NCBI GenBank assembly: GCA_965662685.1
Contig: CBFIIQ010000009.1
Span: 19,595 to 83,594, forward strand
Direction: 5' to 3'
DNA length: 64,000 nt
DNA from: Eutrophocola sp965662685
Lineage (GTDB): Bacteria; Pseudomonadota; Gammaproteobacteria; Pseudomonadales; Pseudohongiellaceae
The position numbers and the translations under genes are program-made. Shown here piece by piece: positions 17,745-28,425 of this stretch (positions are counted from its first letter, which is position 1; the number at the start of each line of letters is the position of its first letter). The notes under the pieces were generated by a model, which was not told the origin of the DNA, did no database searches, and saw only the letters and a list, made by a program, of their open reading frames with translations.

Positions 17745-19922
17745 ATGCCAGGGCATACAAGTCTGGAATATCTGTTGAACCACATTCCTGAGGAAAAACT
17801 CGAGGAACTTCTCGAAGTCCATGGTGTGCTTCCGTCGTTTATTGATTATTCCGGTCATACCGTTAAAACGCCGCTGGCAGACAGGCTGCTTGTGCTGGAA
17901 GCACTGGGCTTGCAGGTCAACAGTGAGCAGGCTGTTGATGAATTGCTGGCTCAAGCCAGAAGTGAAAACCTGCAGCACTGGATCAAGCCAGTCATCGTGG
18001 CGCTTGCAGACGCGCTGGTGATACTTCGTTTCACCTGTTCACAGGCTGAAACTACTACAGCGGTTTTCCACTGGCGTATTGATCTGGAAGCCGGTGGAAG
18101 CCTGAGCGGTGAGTTCAGGCCTGCCCAGCACGGGCCCTTTGAATCCTGTGAAGCTGGTCATGGCAGTTTTACCAGCATGGATATTCCCCTGAGGGTTGTT
18201 CCCGCGGGTTATCACCAGTTGTACCTGCGGACTGAAAAAAGTGTCCAGCAGGCGCTGATTGTTGCGGCTCCCGAGCGCAGCCATGAACCTCGGTGGCTGT
18301 TGGCGGGAAGACGGCTGTGGGGTGTTTCAGTCCAGCTATATACGCTGCGATCTGGCCGCAATCTGGGCATGGGGGATTTTGCCGATCTTTACGAGTTGAT
18401 CAGGCGTTCGGCGGCGGCAGGGGCAGATTTTGTTCTACTCAATCCCCTGCATGCACTGCATTTTGGCCCGCCAGTTCTGGTAAGTCCCTATAGCCCGAGT
18501 GACCGGCGTTTTCTCAACCCTCTTTATATTGCCCCTGATCTGGATGAGGATTTCACTGATTCTGCAGATATTGCCGCATTTACGGCCAGAGCTGAATTCA
18601 GAGCGTTGCTACGGAAACTCGAAGAAAAGCCCGATGTGGATTACCCGGGAGTAACAGCCCTTAAATTCAGGATATTTGAATTGATGTTCCGTTCCTTCCA
18701 GGAATCCAGTAGCGCAGCGGATTCGGCGCGCGCTATTGCTTTCAGGGCATACGTGGAGGATCAAGGTGAAAACCTGGCAGCATTTGCGGCCTGCCAGGCT
18801 GAATTGCCAATGCCCGGTGTAGCGGCAAATGAAGATCCGGATTTCCATTGTTACCTGCAATGGTTGGCCGAACGTCAGCTTTCCGAAGCCAGGCAGCTGG
18901 CCCGGGCACAAGGTATGCAGGTCGGTATTATCGGGGATCTTGCCGTAGGCAGTTATAGCAAGGGCTGTGAAGTAACAACCAATGCTGGCCTGTTTTGCCT
19001 GGGAGCAAGGATTGGTGCACCGCCTGATGACTTCAATCCCATGGGGCAGAACTGGGGGCTACCGCCACTGCGGCCCGATGCGCTGGAAGCGTCCGGGTTT
19101 CGCCATTTCATTACCGTGTTGCGGGAAAATATGCGTGTATGCAATGCGTTGCGTATTGATCATGTGATGTCGTTGATGCGTCTGTGGTGGTGTCCCGGAG
19201 ATGGGGCCCAAAGCGCGAAATCCCCCGTGGGTGCCTATGTCCGTTACCCGGTGGATATCCTTTTTGCGATTCTCAGGCTCGAAAGCGAGCGCGGCCATTG
19301 CCTGGTAATAGGGGAGGATCTGGGGGTCGTGCCGCCGGAGATTCGCCGTTATCTTGATGATTCCGGGTTGTTTTCAAATAGCGTTTTTTATTTCGAAAAA
19401 TATGACGGTGTGTATTTCAGAAAGCCGGAACATTACCCGCAGCGGACCCTGGCCTTTATAGCCAATCATGACGTGCCGACGCTCAAAGCCTGGTGGAATT
19501 TGAAAGACCTGGCGCTGCGTGAACGAATTGCACTGCTGCCTGAAGGGCTATCGCTTGAAGAGGCAAGCGCCTACCGCGAACATGAAAAACGCCTGTTGCT
19601 GCAGTGGCTGGACGAATTATCAATGCTTCCCCATGAGTGGCAGGATCGCGACAGCAGTCGTCCTTTCGACACGGCGTTGGCCAGTGCCATCTTTCGCGCC
19701 TGCGGTGCCACCAATGCCCAGTTGGTCTCCCTCCAGCTTGATGACCTCGCCGGTCTTGAGAGCCCTGTCAATATTCCCGGCACAGATAAGGAATATGCGA
19801 ACTGGCGGCGCAAGTTGCCTGTGACCCTGGAGGAATTGTTTGAACATGCAGACACCAGGCAAATGCTGGCAGCAATAAACGAGACAAGAGACAAATCGGA
19901 ACGGACGCTGTTATGGACTTGA
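17745..19922 (+). CDS. malQ: 4-alpha-glucanotransferase (amylomaltase)
   Basis: 725 residues of glycoside hydrolase family 77. Signature stretches are LLNPLHALHFG, SPYSPSDRRFLNPLY, RIDHVMSLMRLWW (catalytic Asp region), VIGEDLGVVP (catalytic Glu) and ANHDVPTLKAWW. It disproportionates malto-oligosaccharides and here would recycle the short chains left by glycogen phosphorylase and debranching enzyme. It heads a plus-strand set malQ-glgB-glgX-glgP-glgA, with 79 bp to glgB and near-contiguous genes after that. The N-terminal 120 residues form the extra beta-rich domain of proteobacterial MalQ. Confidence 0.96.
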   Translation: MPGHTSLEYLLNHIPEEKLEELLEVHGVLPSFIDYSGHTVKTPLADRLLVLEALGLQVNSEQAVDELLAQARSENLQHWIKPVIVALADALVILRFTCSQAETTTAVFHWRIDLEAGGSLSGEFRPAQHGPFESCEAGHGSFTSMDIPLRVVPAGYHQLYLRTEKSVQQALIVAAPERSHEPRWLLAGRRLWGVSVQLYTLRSGRNLGMGDFADLYELIRRSAAAGADFVLLNPLHALHFGPPVLVSPYSPSDRRFLNPLYIAPDLDEDFTDSADIAAFTARAEFRALLRKLEEKPDVDYPGVTALKFRIFELMFRSFQESSSAADSARAIAFRAYVEDQGENLAAFAACQAELPMPGVAANEDPDFHCYLQWLAERQLSEARQLARAQGMQVGIIGDLAVGSYSKGCEVTTNAGLFCLGARIGAPPDDFNPMGQNWGLPPLRPDALEASGFRHFITVLRENMRVCNALRIDHVMSLMRLWWCPGDGAQSAKSPVGAYVRYPVDILFAILRLESERGHCLVIGEDLGVVPPEIRRYLDDSGLFSNSVFYFEKYDGVYFRKPEHYPQRTLAFIANHDVPTLKAWWNLKDLALRERIALLPEGLSLEEASAYREHEKRLLLQWLDELSMLPHEWQDRDSSRPFDTALASAIFRACGATNAQLVSLQLDDLAGLESPVNIPGTDKEYANWRRKLPVTLEELFEHADTRQMLAAINETRDKSERTLLWT

Positions 19923-20001
19923 TGAACCTGGCAAAACCGATCTCAGGATGGACAGGGCATTGTGGATGGCAGGGTCGGGTTGTTAATAAACGGAATATGG
20001 C

Positions 20002-22212
20002 ATGTTGACTGTTGACGAATTAACACAGGACATTGTTGAAGCCATTGTAAGCGGTCGTCACAATGATGTTTTCTCGGTACTGGGGATGCATCCGGTGAAG
20101 GGCAATGCCGTGTGCATCAGGGTATTTCTGCCTGGTGCCAGACGTGTGCGCGTGAAATCTTCGCAGCAGGAAAGCCAAAAAGACTTTGCAGAGTTGGCTG
20201 CTATAGATGCCGCCGGGCTGTTTAGCGGCGTGGTCCCCATGGCACAGGGTAGCCCCTACTGGCTGGAGGTGGATTATCCTCTGGCAACGGTGGTGCGGGA
20301 GGATGTTTACCGTTTTCCGTCCCTGCTGGATGAGAAGGATTGTTATCTGTTCAACAATGGAACCCAGGAACGGGCCTGGCATTTTCTCGGGGCTAATCAG
20401 CGTGAGTGTGACGGAGTGCCAGGTGTCCTGTTTGCGTTGTGGGCGCCAAACGCATGCCGGGTAGCGGTAGTAGGAGACTTCAATTCCTGGGATGGCAGAG
20501 TAAACCAGATGCGTTTCCATCCTGCCTGGGGGTTGTGGGATCTGTTCATACCAGGCGTTTCTCCAGGTGACTCATATAAATATGAGATTTGCGGGGCTGA
20601 TGGCAACCTGTTGCCACTCAAAGCCGATCCCTATGCCAGGCAAGTGCAATTGCGGCCTGATACTGCCTCAGTGATACCGTGTCCCAGCAGCCATGTCTGG
20701 GAAGACGGCGACTGGATGAATTGTCGTGCCAACAACGGACATCAGCACAAGGCAATTTCAGTCTACGAACTGCATGCAGGTTCCTGGCGACGTAATGGCG
20801 ACAACGGGTTTTTAAACTACCGGGAAATAGCAAAGGCATTGGTACCCTATGCCATGGATCTGGGGTTTACCCATATCCAGTTGCTGCCGATCAGCGAACA
20901 TCCTCTGGATGGTTCCTGGGGATACCAGCCTGTGGGATTGTTTGCCCCAACCAGTCGTTTCGGCACAGCCGATGATTTTCGTTATTTCGTCGACACTGCG
21001 CATCGGGCCGGGCTTGGCGTATTGCTGGACTGGGTGCCCGGGCATTTTCCAAATGATGAGCATGGTCTGGCCCGCTTTGACGGCACCCACCTGTATGAGC
21101 ATGCCGATCCACGTCGGGGACATCATCCGGATTGGGATACCCTGATCTTCAATTACCAGAGGGCGGAGGTGATCAGTTATCTAATTAGTAATGCTTTTTA
21201 CTGGTTTGAGGAGTTTCACATTGATGGGTTGCGCTTTGATGCTGTGGCGTCAATGCTCTATCTCGACTATAGCCGGCAAGAAGGGCAGTGGCTGCCCAAT
21301 TACCATGGCGGTAGAGAAAACCTGGAAGCCATAGATTTATTGCGTAATCTCAACCGCCGCCTGTATTTCAATTTTACCGGCATTATGACCATTGCCGAGG
21401 AGTCGACTGCCTGGCCAGGAGTGACCAATCTGACTGAACAGGGGGGGCTGGGGTTCGGCTTTAAATGGAATCTGGGCTGGATGCATGACACGCTTTCATA
21501 TTTCAGCCGTGACCCGATCCACCGCAAGTATCACCACAATGAAATCACCTTCAGTCTGCTCTATGCCTATTCCGAACATTTCATGCTGCCGTTCAGTCAT
21601 GACGAGGTGGTACACGGTAAACGTTCTTTACTGGAAAGAATGCCTGGTGATGATTATGCCAGGTTCGCGAATTTACGTGCCTGTTTTTGTTTCATGTGGA
21701 CCCATCCCGGCAAGAAACTCCTGTTCATGGGAGGTGAGTTCGCGCAACGTGCAGAATGGTCTCATGACAGCAGTCTGGACTGGCATTTGCTGGAATATGA
21801 ACCTCACAGGGGGATACAGGACCTGATACGGGATCTCAATGCGGTTTATCGGGAACACCCGGCACTGCATGACTGCGAGCATTCCCATGAGGGCTTCGAA
21901 TGGGTTGATGCGGACAATAATGCATTGTCGATTTTCAGTTATCTACGCAAAAACCGCCAGGGTAATTCATTGATCCTGACCGTGCTCAACCTGACGCCAA
22001 TCGCACATCACAATTTTCGCCTCGGTGTACCTGTACCCGGTTATTACAGAGAGCTAATCAACTCGGACAGTGCAGGCTACGGAGGCTCAGGGATGGGCAA
22101 TCCGGTTGGTTGCAGTACCGAGAACAGCCCTAGTCATGGCCGGCAATGGTCTCTGAAACTGGATCTGCCACCCCTGGCTGCGCTGATTTTCAGTCTGGAA
22201 CAGGAGGCATAG
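20002..22212 (+). CDS. glgB: 1,4-alpha-glucan branching enzyme
   Basis: 736 residues, family GH13. N-terminal carbohydrate-binding modules (GMHPVKGNAVCIRVFLPGA and FALWAPNACRVAVVGDFN regions), then the barrel: DWVPGHFPND, GLRFDAVASMLY (nucleophile Asp), IAEESTAWPGVT (acid/base Glu) and FSHDEVVHGKRSL. It moves alpha-1,4 chains to alpha-1,6 branch points in glycogen. The ribosome-binding site is weak. glgX starts 8 bp after its stop. Confidence 0.97.
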   Translation: MLTVDELTQDIVEAIVSGRHNDVFSVLGMHPVKGNAVCIRVFLPGARRVRVKSSQQESQKDFAELAAIDAAGLFSGVVPMAQGSPYWLEVDYPLATVVREDVYRFPSLLDEKDCYLFNNGTQERAWHFLGANQRECDGVPGVLFALWAPNACRVAVVGDFNSWDGRVNQMRFHPAWGLWDLFIPGVSPGDSYKYEICGADGNLLPLKADPYARQVQLRPDTASVIPCPSSHVWEDGDWMNCRANNGHQHKAISVYELHAGSWRRNGDNGFLNYREIAKALVPYAMDLGFTHIQLLPISEHPLDGSWGYQPVGLFAPTSRFGTADDFRYFVDTAHRAGLGVLLDWVPGHFPNDEHGLARFDGTHLYEHADPRRGHHPDWDTLIFNYQRAEVISYLISNAFYWFEEFHIDGLRFDAVASMLYLDYSRQEGQWLPNYHGGRENLEAIDLLRNLNRRLYFNFTGIMTIAEESTAWPGVTNLTEQGGLGFGFKWNLGWMHDTLSYFSRDPIHRKYHHNEITFSLLYAYSEHFMLPFSHDEVVHGKRSLLERMPGDDYARFANLRACFCFMWTHPGKKLLFMGGEFAQRAEWSHDSSLDWHLLEYEPHRGIQDLIRDLNAVYREHPALHDCEHSHEGFEWVDADNNALSIFSYLRKNRQGNSLILTVLNLTPIAHHNFRLGVPVPGYYRELINSDSAGYGGSGMGNPVGCSTENSPSHGRQWSLKLDLPPLAALIFSLEQEA

Positions 22213-22220
22213 CTCAACCC

Positions 22221-24359
22221 ATGACTTTACTTTCTGAACTGGAAACCGGCATCAATGACCCACAGGGTGCCCATTGGGATGGCCATGGAGTTAACTTCGC
22301 GCTCTTTTCTGCCCATGCAGAAAAGGTGGAGCTATGTCTTTTCAGCAAAGATGGGCGTCAGGAGTTGCGGCGCCTGATTCTGCCGGAACTGACTGATCAG
22401 GTCTGGCATGGCTATCTGCCAGGGGCAGGGCCTGGCACCGTCTATGGCTATCGTGTTTACGGTCCCTATCAACCGCATCTGGGACATCGTTTTAACCATC
22501 ACAAGCTGCTGTTGGACCCTTATGCCAGGCACCTTACCGGGGAGTTCATCTGGAGTGACCTGCACTATGCGTATGTGCCAGATGCTGAAGACGAGGATCT
22601 CAGTTTTGATAGCCGTGACAATGCTGCCGTCATGCCCAAATGCGTGGTGACAGAGGAGCGTCCACAGAAAAGGATCAGCGGCTTTCGGGTGCCTGCAGGG
22701 GAAACCGTTATTTACGAAGCCCATGTAAAAGGATTCACCTGGCTACATCCGGATGTGCCCGAGGCATACCGCGGTACCTTTCGTGGCCTGCGCGATGAGA
22801 AGGTGGTTGATTATCTGAAATCGCTTGGCATCACCAGTATTGAATTGTTGCCGATACAGTATTTTATTGATGAACAGTTTCTGGTGAATAAAGGCCTGAC
22901 AAATTACTGGGGCTACAATCCGTTGATGTTTTTCGCCCCGTACCAGGCCTATCTGGGTGGAGGTGGTATAGGTGAGTTTCAGGATATGGTTAAACGTTTT
23001 CACGAAGCTGGAATAGAGATAATTCTGGACGTGGTATTCAACCATACGGCGGAAGCTGACAGACTGGGTCCAACCCTGAGTTTTCGCGGTATTGATAATC
23101 TCACCTACTACCACCTGCAGGCGGAAAAACGGCGCTATTACATCAATGATACGGGATGTGGCAATACGCTAAATTTGATGCACCCGCAGGTCATAAAGCT
23201 GGTCATGGACTGCCTGCGTTACTGGGTAACAGTGATGGGCGTCGATGGTTTCCGTTTTGATCTGGCCTCTGTGCTTGGGCGGGAACACTATGGCTTTGAT
23301 GCCGGTAGCGGATTTTTAGATGCCTTGCATCAGGATCCTGTGCTGGCCCATGTGAAGTTCATTGCTGAACCCTGGGATATAGGCCCCGGTGGTTATCAAC
23401 TTGGTAACTTTCCGCCGGGCTGGTTTGAGTGGAATGACCGTTACCGCGACACGGTGAGGAAATTCTGGCGTGGCGATAACGGTGTACTGCCGGACCTGGC
23501 CCGACGTATTCATGGCTCCAGTGATATTTTTGAACATTCCGGCAGGCGTCCTTCTGCCAGTATCAATTTTCTGACCAGCCATGACGGTTTTACCCTGAAT
23601 GATCTGGTGAGTTACCGACAGCGGCACAACGAATTGAACCTGGAAGATAACAGTGACGGGCACCGGAGTAACTACAGTGAAAATTTCGGTGTGGAAGGCC
23701 CCACCCTGATAGCCGAAGTGAACGACCTGCGTGCCAGGCAACGAAAAAATCTGCTCGCTACACTGATTGTGTCCCGGGGTACACCGATGCTTGTCGCCGG
23801 TGATGAATTTTGCCGCACCCAGCACGGCAACAATAACGCCTATTGTCAGGACAACGAAATGAGTTGGCTGGACTGGACAGCAATCGATGCACAAGGGCGA
23901 GAGATGCTGGCCTTTACCCGCCATCTGATTACGCTGAAAAAGAATAATCCGCTGCTTAACCTGGATCGTCATATCCATGCCAAACAACAGCCGCAGGACC
24001 CGGAAATTCTCTGGTTCAGTCCTGCCGGTAAAGAGATGCTTAGTGACAACTGGGCCGAACATACCTTGAAAACCCTGGGCTACATGATTAGCGTATTTTC
24101 CGGGCAACAGGGCTGCAGGCAGAGATTGCTGACGCTTTTTAATGCAGACTGCGAAGCGCTTGAATTTAAACTGCCTTGCTTTAGCGAGGGTAATCACTGG
24201 ACACTGTTACTGGATACCGACAGGCCGGAAGGTATGCCGGAGGAAGTGATCTATCAATCAGAGGCCAGTATTCAGATGCCACCCTTTACCACCCTTATCC
24301 TGCAGGCAGAAAACCACATTGCGATTACCAATATTGAAGCTACCGGACAGTTATTGTAA
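22221..24359 (+). CDS. glgX: Glycogen debranching enzyme
   Basis: 712 residues, GH13 isoamylase type. Visible motifs: an N-terminal CBM48 (VNFALFSAHAEKVELCLF), DVVFNHTAE, GFRFDLASVLGR (nucleophile Asp), FIAEPWDIGPGGYQLG (acid/base Glu) and NFLTSHDGFTL. It removes the limit branches after phosphorylase action. The frame is open upstream into glgB, but GGAGG at the glgB end and the conserved N-terminus support the ATG at 22221. Confidence 0.96.
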   Translation: MTLLSELETGINDPQGAHWDGHGVNFALFSAHAEKVELCLFSKDGRQELRRLILPELTDQVWHGYLPGAGPGTVYGYRVYGPYQPHLGHRFNHHKLLLDPYARHLTGEFIWSDLHYAYVPDAEDEDLSFDSRDNAAVMPKCVVTEERPQKRISGFRVPAGETVIYEAHVKGFTWLHPDVPEAYRGTFRGLRDEKVVDYLKSLGITSIELLPIQYFIDEQFLVNKGLTNYWGYNPLMFFAPYQAYLGGGGIGEFQDMVKRFHEAGIEIILDVVFNHTAEADRLGPTLSFRGIDNLTYYHLQAEKRRYYINDTGCGNTLNLMHPQVIKLVMDCLRYWVTVMGVDGFRFDLASVLGREHYGFDAGSGFLDALHQDPVLAHVKFIAEPWDIGPGGYQLGNFPPGWFEWNDRYRDTVRKFWRGDNGVLPDLARRIHGSSDIFEHSGRRPSASINFLTSHDGFTLNDLVSYRQRHNELNLEDNSDGHRSNYSENFGVEGPTLIAEVNDLRARQRKNLLATLIVSRGTPMLVAGDEFCRTQHGNNNAYCQDNEMSWLDWTAIDAQGREMLAFTRHLITLKKNNPLLNLDRHIHAKQQPQDPEILWFSPAGKEMLSDNWAEHTLKTLGYMISVFSGQQGCRQRLLTLFNADCEALEFKLPCFSEGNHWTLLLDTDRPEGMPEEVIYQSEASIQMPPFTTLILQAENHIAITNIEATGQLL

Positions 24360-24361
24360 CG

Positions 24362-26830
24362 ATGAACAGGCACAAAAAAGGTCAAGTACATCATCACCCC
24401 TGGCTGGGCATGGATGAAGCCGCTGTCAGTCAAGACCTGCACCATCATTATCACCTTACCCTGGGCCGTGAAGATGGCGGTAATCCACTTCGTTACCTTT
24501 ATCAGGCGGCCTCACTGACTGTCCGTGACAGGCTGGTTGAACGTTGGCGCCAGACCCGCAAATGCTATTTGCAGGAAGACAGGAAGCAGGTGGCTTACTT
24601 GTCAATGGAATTTCTGATGGGGCGTGCACTGAGCAATGCAATTCTAAATCTTGATCTGGAGCAGCCCATGCGTGAAGCACTCGGTGAATTTGGTTATGCC
24701 CTTGAAGAAGTAGCCGACCATGAACGCGATGCGGGACTGGGTAATGGCGGCCTGGGCAGGCTGGCAGCCTGTTTTCTGGACAGCTGCGCGACTCTTCGCT
24801 ACCCGGTGACCGGATACGGTATTCGTTACGATTACGGTATTTTTCACCAGCTAATCAAGGACGGTTACCAGATAGAAGTCCCGGATCACTGGCTGGAAGG
24901 GGGTAGTCCCTGGGAGTTTACGGTACTGGAAAACAGCAAGCGGGTGAAGTTTGGTGGCTATACAGAAACCTGGGAAGACCAAAATGGGCGTCCCCATGTA
25001 CGCTGGGTAAGTGACAATGATGTGCTGGCAGTTCCCCATGACATACCGATTGCTGGTTACAGGAACGATATTGTTAATACATTGCGGCTTTGGAAAGCCG
25101 ATTCAGTAGATAGTTTTGGACTGGCCGATTTCAATGCCGGTGAGTTTGACGCGGCCGTCATGGCGCAAAACCAGGCCGCGCAGATTTCCATGGTGTTGTA
25201 TCCGAATGATGTCAGTGTCAGTGGCAAGCTGTTGCGGCTACGGCAGCAATATTTCCTTACCTCTGCCAGTCTGCAGGACATACTCGATAACTGGTGCGCC
25301 CGCCATGTCGATTTCAGCGGCTTTGCGGACCAGCATTGTTTTCAGCTCAATGACACCCATCCTGCAATAGCCGTGCCCGAGATGATGCGTCTGCTGATGG
25401 ATGCACATGGTTTGCACTGGCGCGAGGCCTGGCAGATCACCACATCGACCATGGCCTATACCAACCATACCCTGCTGCCCGAAGCACTTGAACAGTGGCC
25501 GGTAAACCTTATTGGCAGCCTGTTGCCGCGCATCCTGGAAATTATTCGTGAGATCAATCGCCGCTTTCTCAATCAGGTGGAAACCCGGTGGCCGGGGGAT
25601 GAGGAAATAAAGCGGGCCATGGCGATTATCAACGAAGGTGGTGAGCCCCAGGTGCGCATGGCCTATCTTGCTATTGTTGGCAGCTTCTCGGTCAATGGCG
25701 TGGCGGCGCTGCATACCCGGCTGCTGGAGTGCGGCCTGTTCAGGGATTTTTATGCTCTGTGGCCTGAACGTTTCAATAACAAGACTAACGGGGTGACACC
25801 ACGGCGCTGGCTGGTTTTCTGCAATCCGGCCCTGGCAAAGTTGATCACAGCCTCTATTGGTGAAGGCTGGATTTGCCAGCTGGAGGAGTTGGCACAACTC
25901 AGGGAGTTGGTCAGTGATGAGGATTTCCGGTCACGATGGCGCGCGGTCAAACTGAATAACAAGAAGAAGGTATGTCGGCTGGTCATGAAGCGTTGTAATG
26001 TCGAATTTGATCCGGCAATGCTGTTTGACGTGCAGGTTAAACGAATCCATGAATACAAACGCCAGTTGCTCAATACCCTGCATATTATTCATCTGTACAG
26101 AAAAATCCTGAAGGGTGAAACCAAAAACATGGTACCCAGGTGTGTATTGATAGGGGGGAAGGCTGCACCGGGCTATGCGCTTGCCAAACTGATTATCAAA
26201 CTGGTAAACAATGTGGCCGATAAAATCAACAAGGATATTCGCGCGCGTCCCTGGTTGCGCGTGGGTTTTTTGCCGGATCACGGGGTCACAGCGATGGAAA
26301 CCCTGTGTCCGGGTACTGATCTTTCGGAGCAGATTTCTACTGCCGGCAAGGAGGCTTCCGGTACTGGCAACATGAAATTCATGATGAACGGCGCGCTCAC
26401 GATCGGTACCCTGGACGGGGCCAACATTGAAATCCGCGACGCGGTGGGTGAGGAAAACTTTTTCCTCTTTGGCCTGGCCACGGACGCAGCAGATGCCGTG
26501 CGCCGGGATTATCATCCTGATGAGATAATTAATGCTGATCCGGACTTCAGATATGTGATGCAGATGCTGGAGTCAGATTTCTTTTGTCCCGAGATGCCCG
26601 GGCTTTTCCTTCCGCTGGCCCACTCCATTCGGGATCCCAATGATACCTGGTTGACCGCCGCCGATTTTCGCTCCTATCTGCAGGCCCAGCAGCAAGTGGC
26701 CGAGACCTGGCTGGACCAGGAACGCTGGACTACCATGAGCATACTGAATACTGCGTCCAGCGGACTATTTTCCAGTGATCGCACCATTCATGAATATGCC
26801 AGGGACATCTGGCGTCTGGAAGCCTGCTGA
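24362..26830 (+). CDS. glgP: Glycogen/starch/alpha-glucan phosphorylase
   Basis: 822 residues, GT35. The pyridoxal-phosphate region GTGNMKFMMNGALTIGTLDG (Lys for PLP) and RIHEYKRQLLN are intact, as are AYLSMEFLMGR and GNGGLGRLAACFLDS near the N-terminus. It releases glucose 1-phosphate from glycogen. The ATG follows the glgX stop by 2 bp and the stop overlaps the glgA ATG, so the genes are translationally coupled. Confidence 0.97.
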   Translation: MNRHKKGQVHHHPWLGMDEAAVSQDLHHHYHLTLGREDGGNPLRYLYQAASLTVRDRLVERWRQTRKCYLQEDRKQVAYLSMEFLMGRALSNAILNLDLEQPMREALGEFGYALEEVADHERDAGLGNGGLGRLAACFLDSCATLRYPVTGYGIRYDYGIFHQLIKDGYQIEVPDHWLEGGSPWEFTVLENSKRVKFGGYTETWEDQNGRPHVRWVSDNDVLAVPHDIPIAGYRNDIVNTLRLWKADSVDSFGLADFNAGEFDAAVMAQNQAAQISMVLYPNDVSVSGKLLRLRQQYFLTSASLQDILDNWCARHVDFSGFADQHCFQLNDTHPAIAVPEMMRLLMDAHGLHWREAWQITTSTMAYTNHTLLPEALEQWPVNLIGSLLPRILEIIREINRRFLNQVETRWPGDEEIKRAMAIINEGGEPQVRMAYLAIVGSFSVNGVAALHTRLLECGLFRDFYALWPERFNNKTNGVTPRRWLVFCNPALAKLITASIGEGWICQLEELAQLRELVSDEDFRSRWRAVKLNNKKKVCRLVMKRCNVEFDPAMLFDVQVKRIHEYKRQLLNTLHIIHLYRKILKGETKNMVPRCVLIGGKAAPGYALAKLIIKLVNNVADKINKDIRARPWLRVGFLPDHGVTAMETLCPGTDLSEQISTAGKEASGTGNMKFMMNGALTIGTLDGANIEIRDAVGEENFFLFGLATDAADAVRRDYHPDEIINADPDFRYVMQMLESDFFCPEMPGLFLPLAHSIRDPNDTWLTAADFRSYLQAQQQVAETWLDQERWTTMSILNTASSGLFSSDRTIHEYARDIWRLEAC

Positions 26831-28425
26831 TGCACGTGGCATTCGTTGCGGCAGAAAACGCTGCGCTGCGCGGCGGCAAAGTGGGTGGGCTGGGTGATGT
26901 AATCCGTGATGTACCCATTGAACTGGCCCGCAGCGGTCACACCGTATCTGTGCTGACTCCCGGCTATCAATTGCTGTCGCATCTGCCGGGCGCTGTTGCT
27001 GTGGGGCAGTTCAATGTGTCCTTTGCAGGAAAGCGCGAAACGGTGATGCTGTTTCGTATTGACGCCAATGAGGGGCCTGGTGTCACCTATTGGCTGCTGG
27101 AGCATCCGCTGTTTGCCCGGTGTGGGGAAGGGGTTATCTATTGCGTCAACGACAGTGAACCGTTCGCCATGGATGCTTCAAAGTTTGCTCTGTTTTGCAG
27201 TGCGGTGTGCCAGGCACTGGTTGCAGGGGTCTTGCCGATGCCAGATTTACTGCATTTGCATGACTGGCACAGTGCAGCCTTGTTGCTGCTCAGGCAAGGC
27301 GTGCCTGAATACCGGGTGCTGGCCGCCATACCAGCGGTTTATACAATCCATAATCTGGCCATCCAGGGTGTTCGCCCGATCAGTAACCACGAATCCTCAC
27401 TGGTCGCCTGGTTTCCGGCGCTGGAATATGAAAGGCGTCTGATAGCTGATCCGCGTCATCCCAATTGTCTTAATTTCATGCGCATGGGCATCAATCTTGC
27501 CGACCGTGTGCATACTGTTTCACCTGGCTATGCCAGGGAAATTCTCAAGCCCAGTGATCCTGCCAGGGGTTTTATTGGCGGCGAGGGACTGGAACAAGAT
27601 TTATGCAGAATCAATGCGGCGAACAAACTCTTCGGCATTCTCAACGGTTGTGAGTACCCGAAGAAAAAGCCGGTAAAAGTGAACAAAAAGACCTTTATTG
27701 CCTGTGCAAATACGGTCCTGCTAAACTGGATCAGTGCAAATCGGCAGGTCAGTACAGCACATTATCTGGCCAGGGAAAGGTTGCAAAGCTGGGCGGCGTT
27801 TCAGCAACAGCAGGCTCGGGAAAGCAAGGGGGCAGTACTGGCTTCCATAGGACGACTTACCATGCAAAAGGTAGGTCTGCTAACCATGGAAAGTAAACCT
27901 TCAGTGACTGCGCTGGATGAAATTCTGCAAAACTCTGCTACCGACATGTTCATTATGCTGGGCAGCGGCGACGTAAAATTTGAGGATCTATTGGTAAGAC
28001 ACATGGCCCGTCATAGTAATTTTATTTTCCTGCGTGGTTTTGACGATAGCCTGGCAGATCTGCTTTACCGGTTTTGTGACCTGTTCCTGATGCCGAGCAC
28101 CTTCGAGCCTTGTGGTATCAGCCAGATGCAGGCATTGCGTGCTGGTAAGCCATGCCTGGTACACAGCGTGGGCGGCCTTGCAGACACCGTCATCGATGGC
28201 TGTAACGGTTTCTCTTTTACTGGCGACTCGCCCGGGGAGCAGATGCAGCAGATGCTTGATACCTGTACTGATGCCTTGGACGTTTATACAAGTCGTCCGG
28301 AAAAATGGAAAGGCCTGTGCAAAGCGGCAGCGGCTTCGCGCTTTTCCTGGCGTGAAAGTGTCAAATTGTATGAAGACAGGCTTTATTTGCCTTTATTGGC
28401 GCGGGACAGGAAAGAGCATGTTTGA
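26830..28425 (+). CDS. glgA: Glycogen synthase (ADP-glucose type), divergent
   Basis: 531 residues, GT5. The N-terminus MHVAFVAAENAALRGGKVGG includes the KxGGL-type ADP-glucose site (KVGGLGDV), HLHDWHSAALLL and YTIHNLAIQG. The C-terminal half keeps FEPCGISQMQALRAG and VHSVGGLADTV with both conserved glutamates region. The middle (about residues 270-380, NGCEYPKKKPVKV to GRLTMQKVG) is diverged and about 50 residues longer than in E. coli GlgA. The ATG overlaps the glgP stop. Function is probable, but kinetics or substrate could differ. Confidence 0.9.
   Translation: MHVAFVAAENAALRGGKVGGLGDVIRDVPIELARSGHTVSVLTPGYQLLSHLPGAVAVGQFNVSFAGKRETVMLFRIDANEGPGVTYWLLEHPLFARCGEGVIYCVNDSEPFAMDASKFALFCSAVCQALVAGVLPMPDLLHLHDWHSAALLLLRQGVPEYRVLAAIPAVYTIHNLAIQGVRPISNHESSLVAWFPALEYERRLIADPRHPNCLNFMRMGINLADRVHTVSPGYAREILKPSDPARGFIGGEGLEQDLCRINAANKLFGILNGCEYPKKKPVKVNKKTFIACANTVLLNWISANRQVSTAHYLARERLQSWAAFQQQQARESKGAVLASIGRLTMQKVGLLTMESKPSVTALDEILQNSATDMFIMLGSGDVKFEDLLVRHMARHSNFIFLRGFDDSLADLLYRFCDLFLMPSTFEPCGISQMQALRAGKPCLVHSVGGLADTVIDGCNGFSFTGDSPGEQMQQMLDTCTDALDVYTSRPEKWKGLCKAAAASRFSWRESVKLYEDRLYLPLLARDRKEHV

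Noticed and set aside
23316..24197. 293-codon minus-strand frame opposite glgX
   Set aside because: It mirrors the strongly conserved glgX frame, has no ribosome-binding site and no recognisable motifs.
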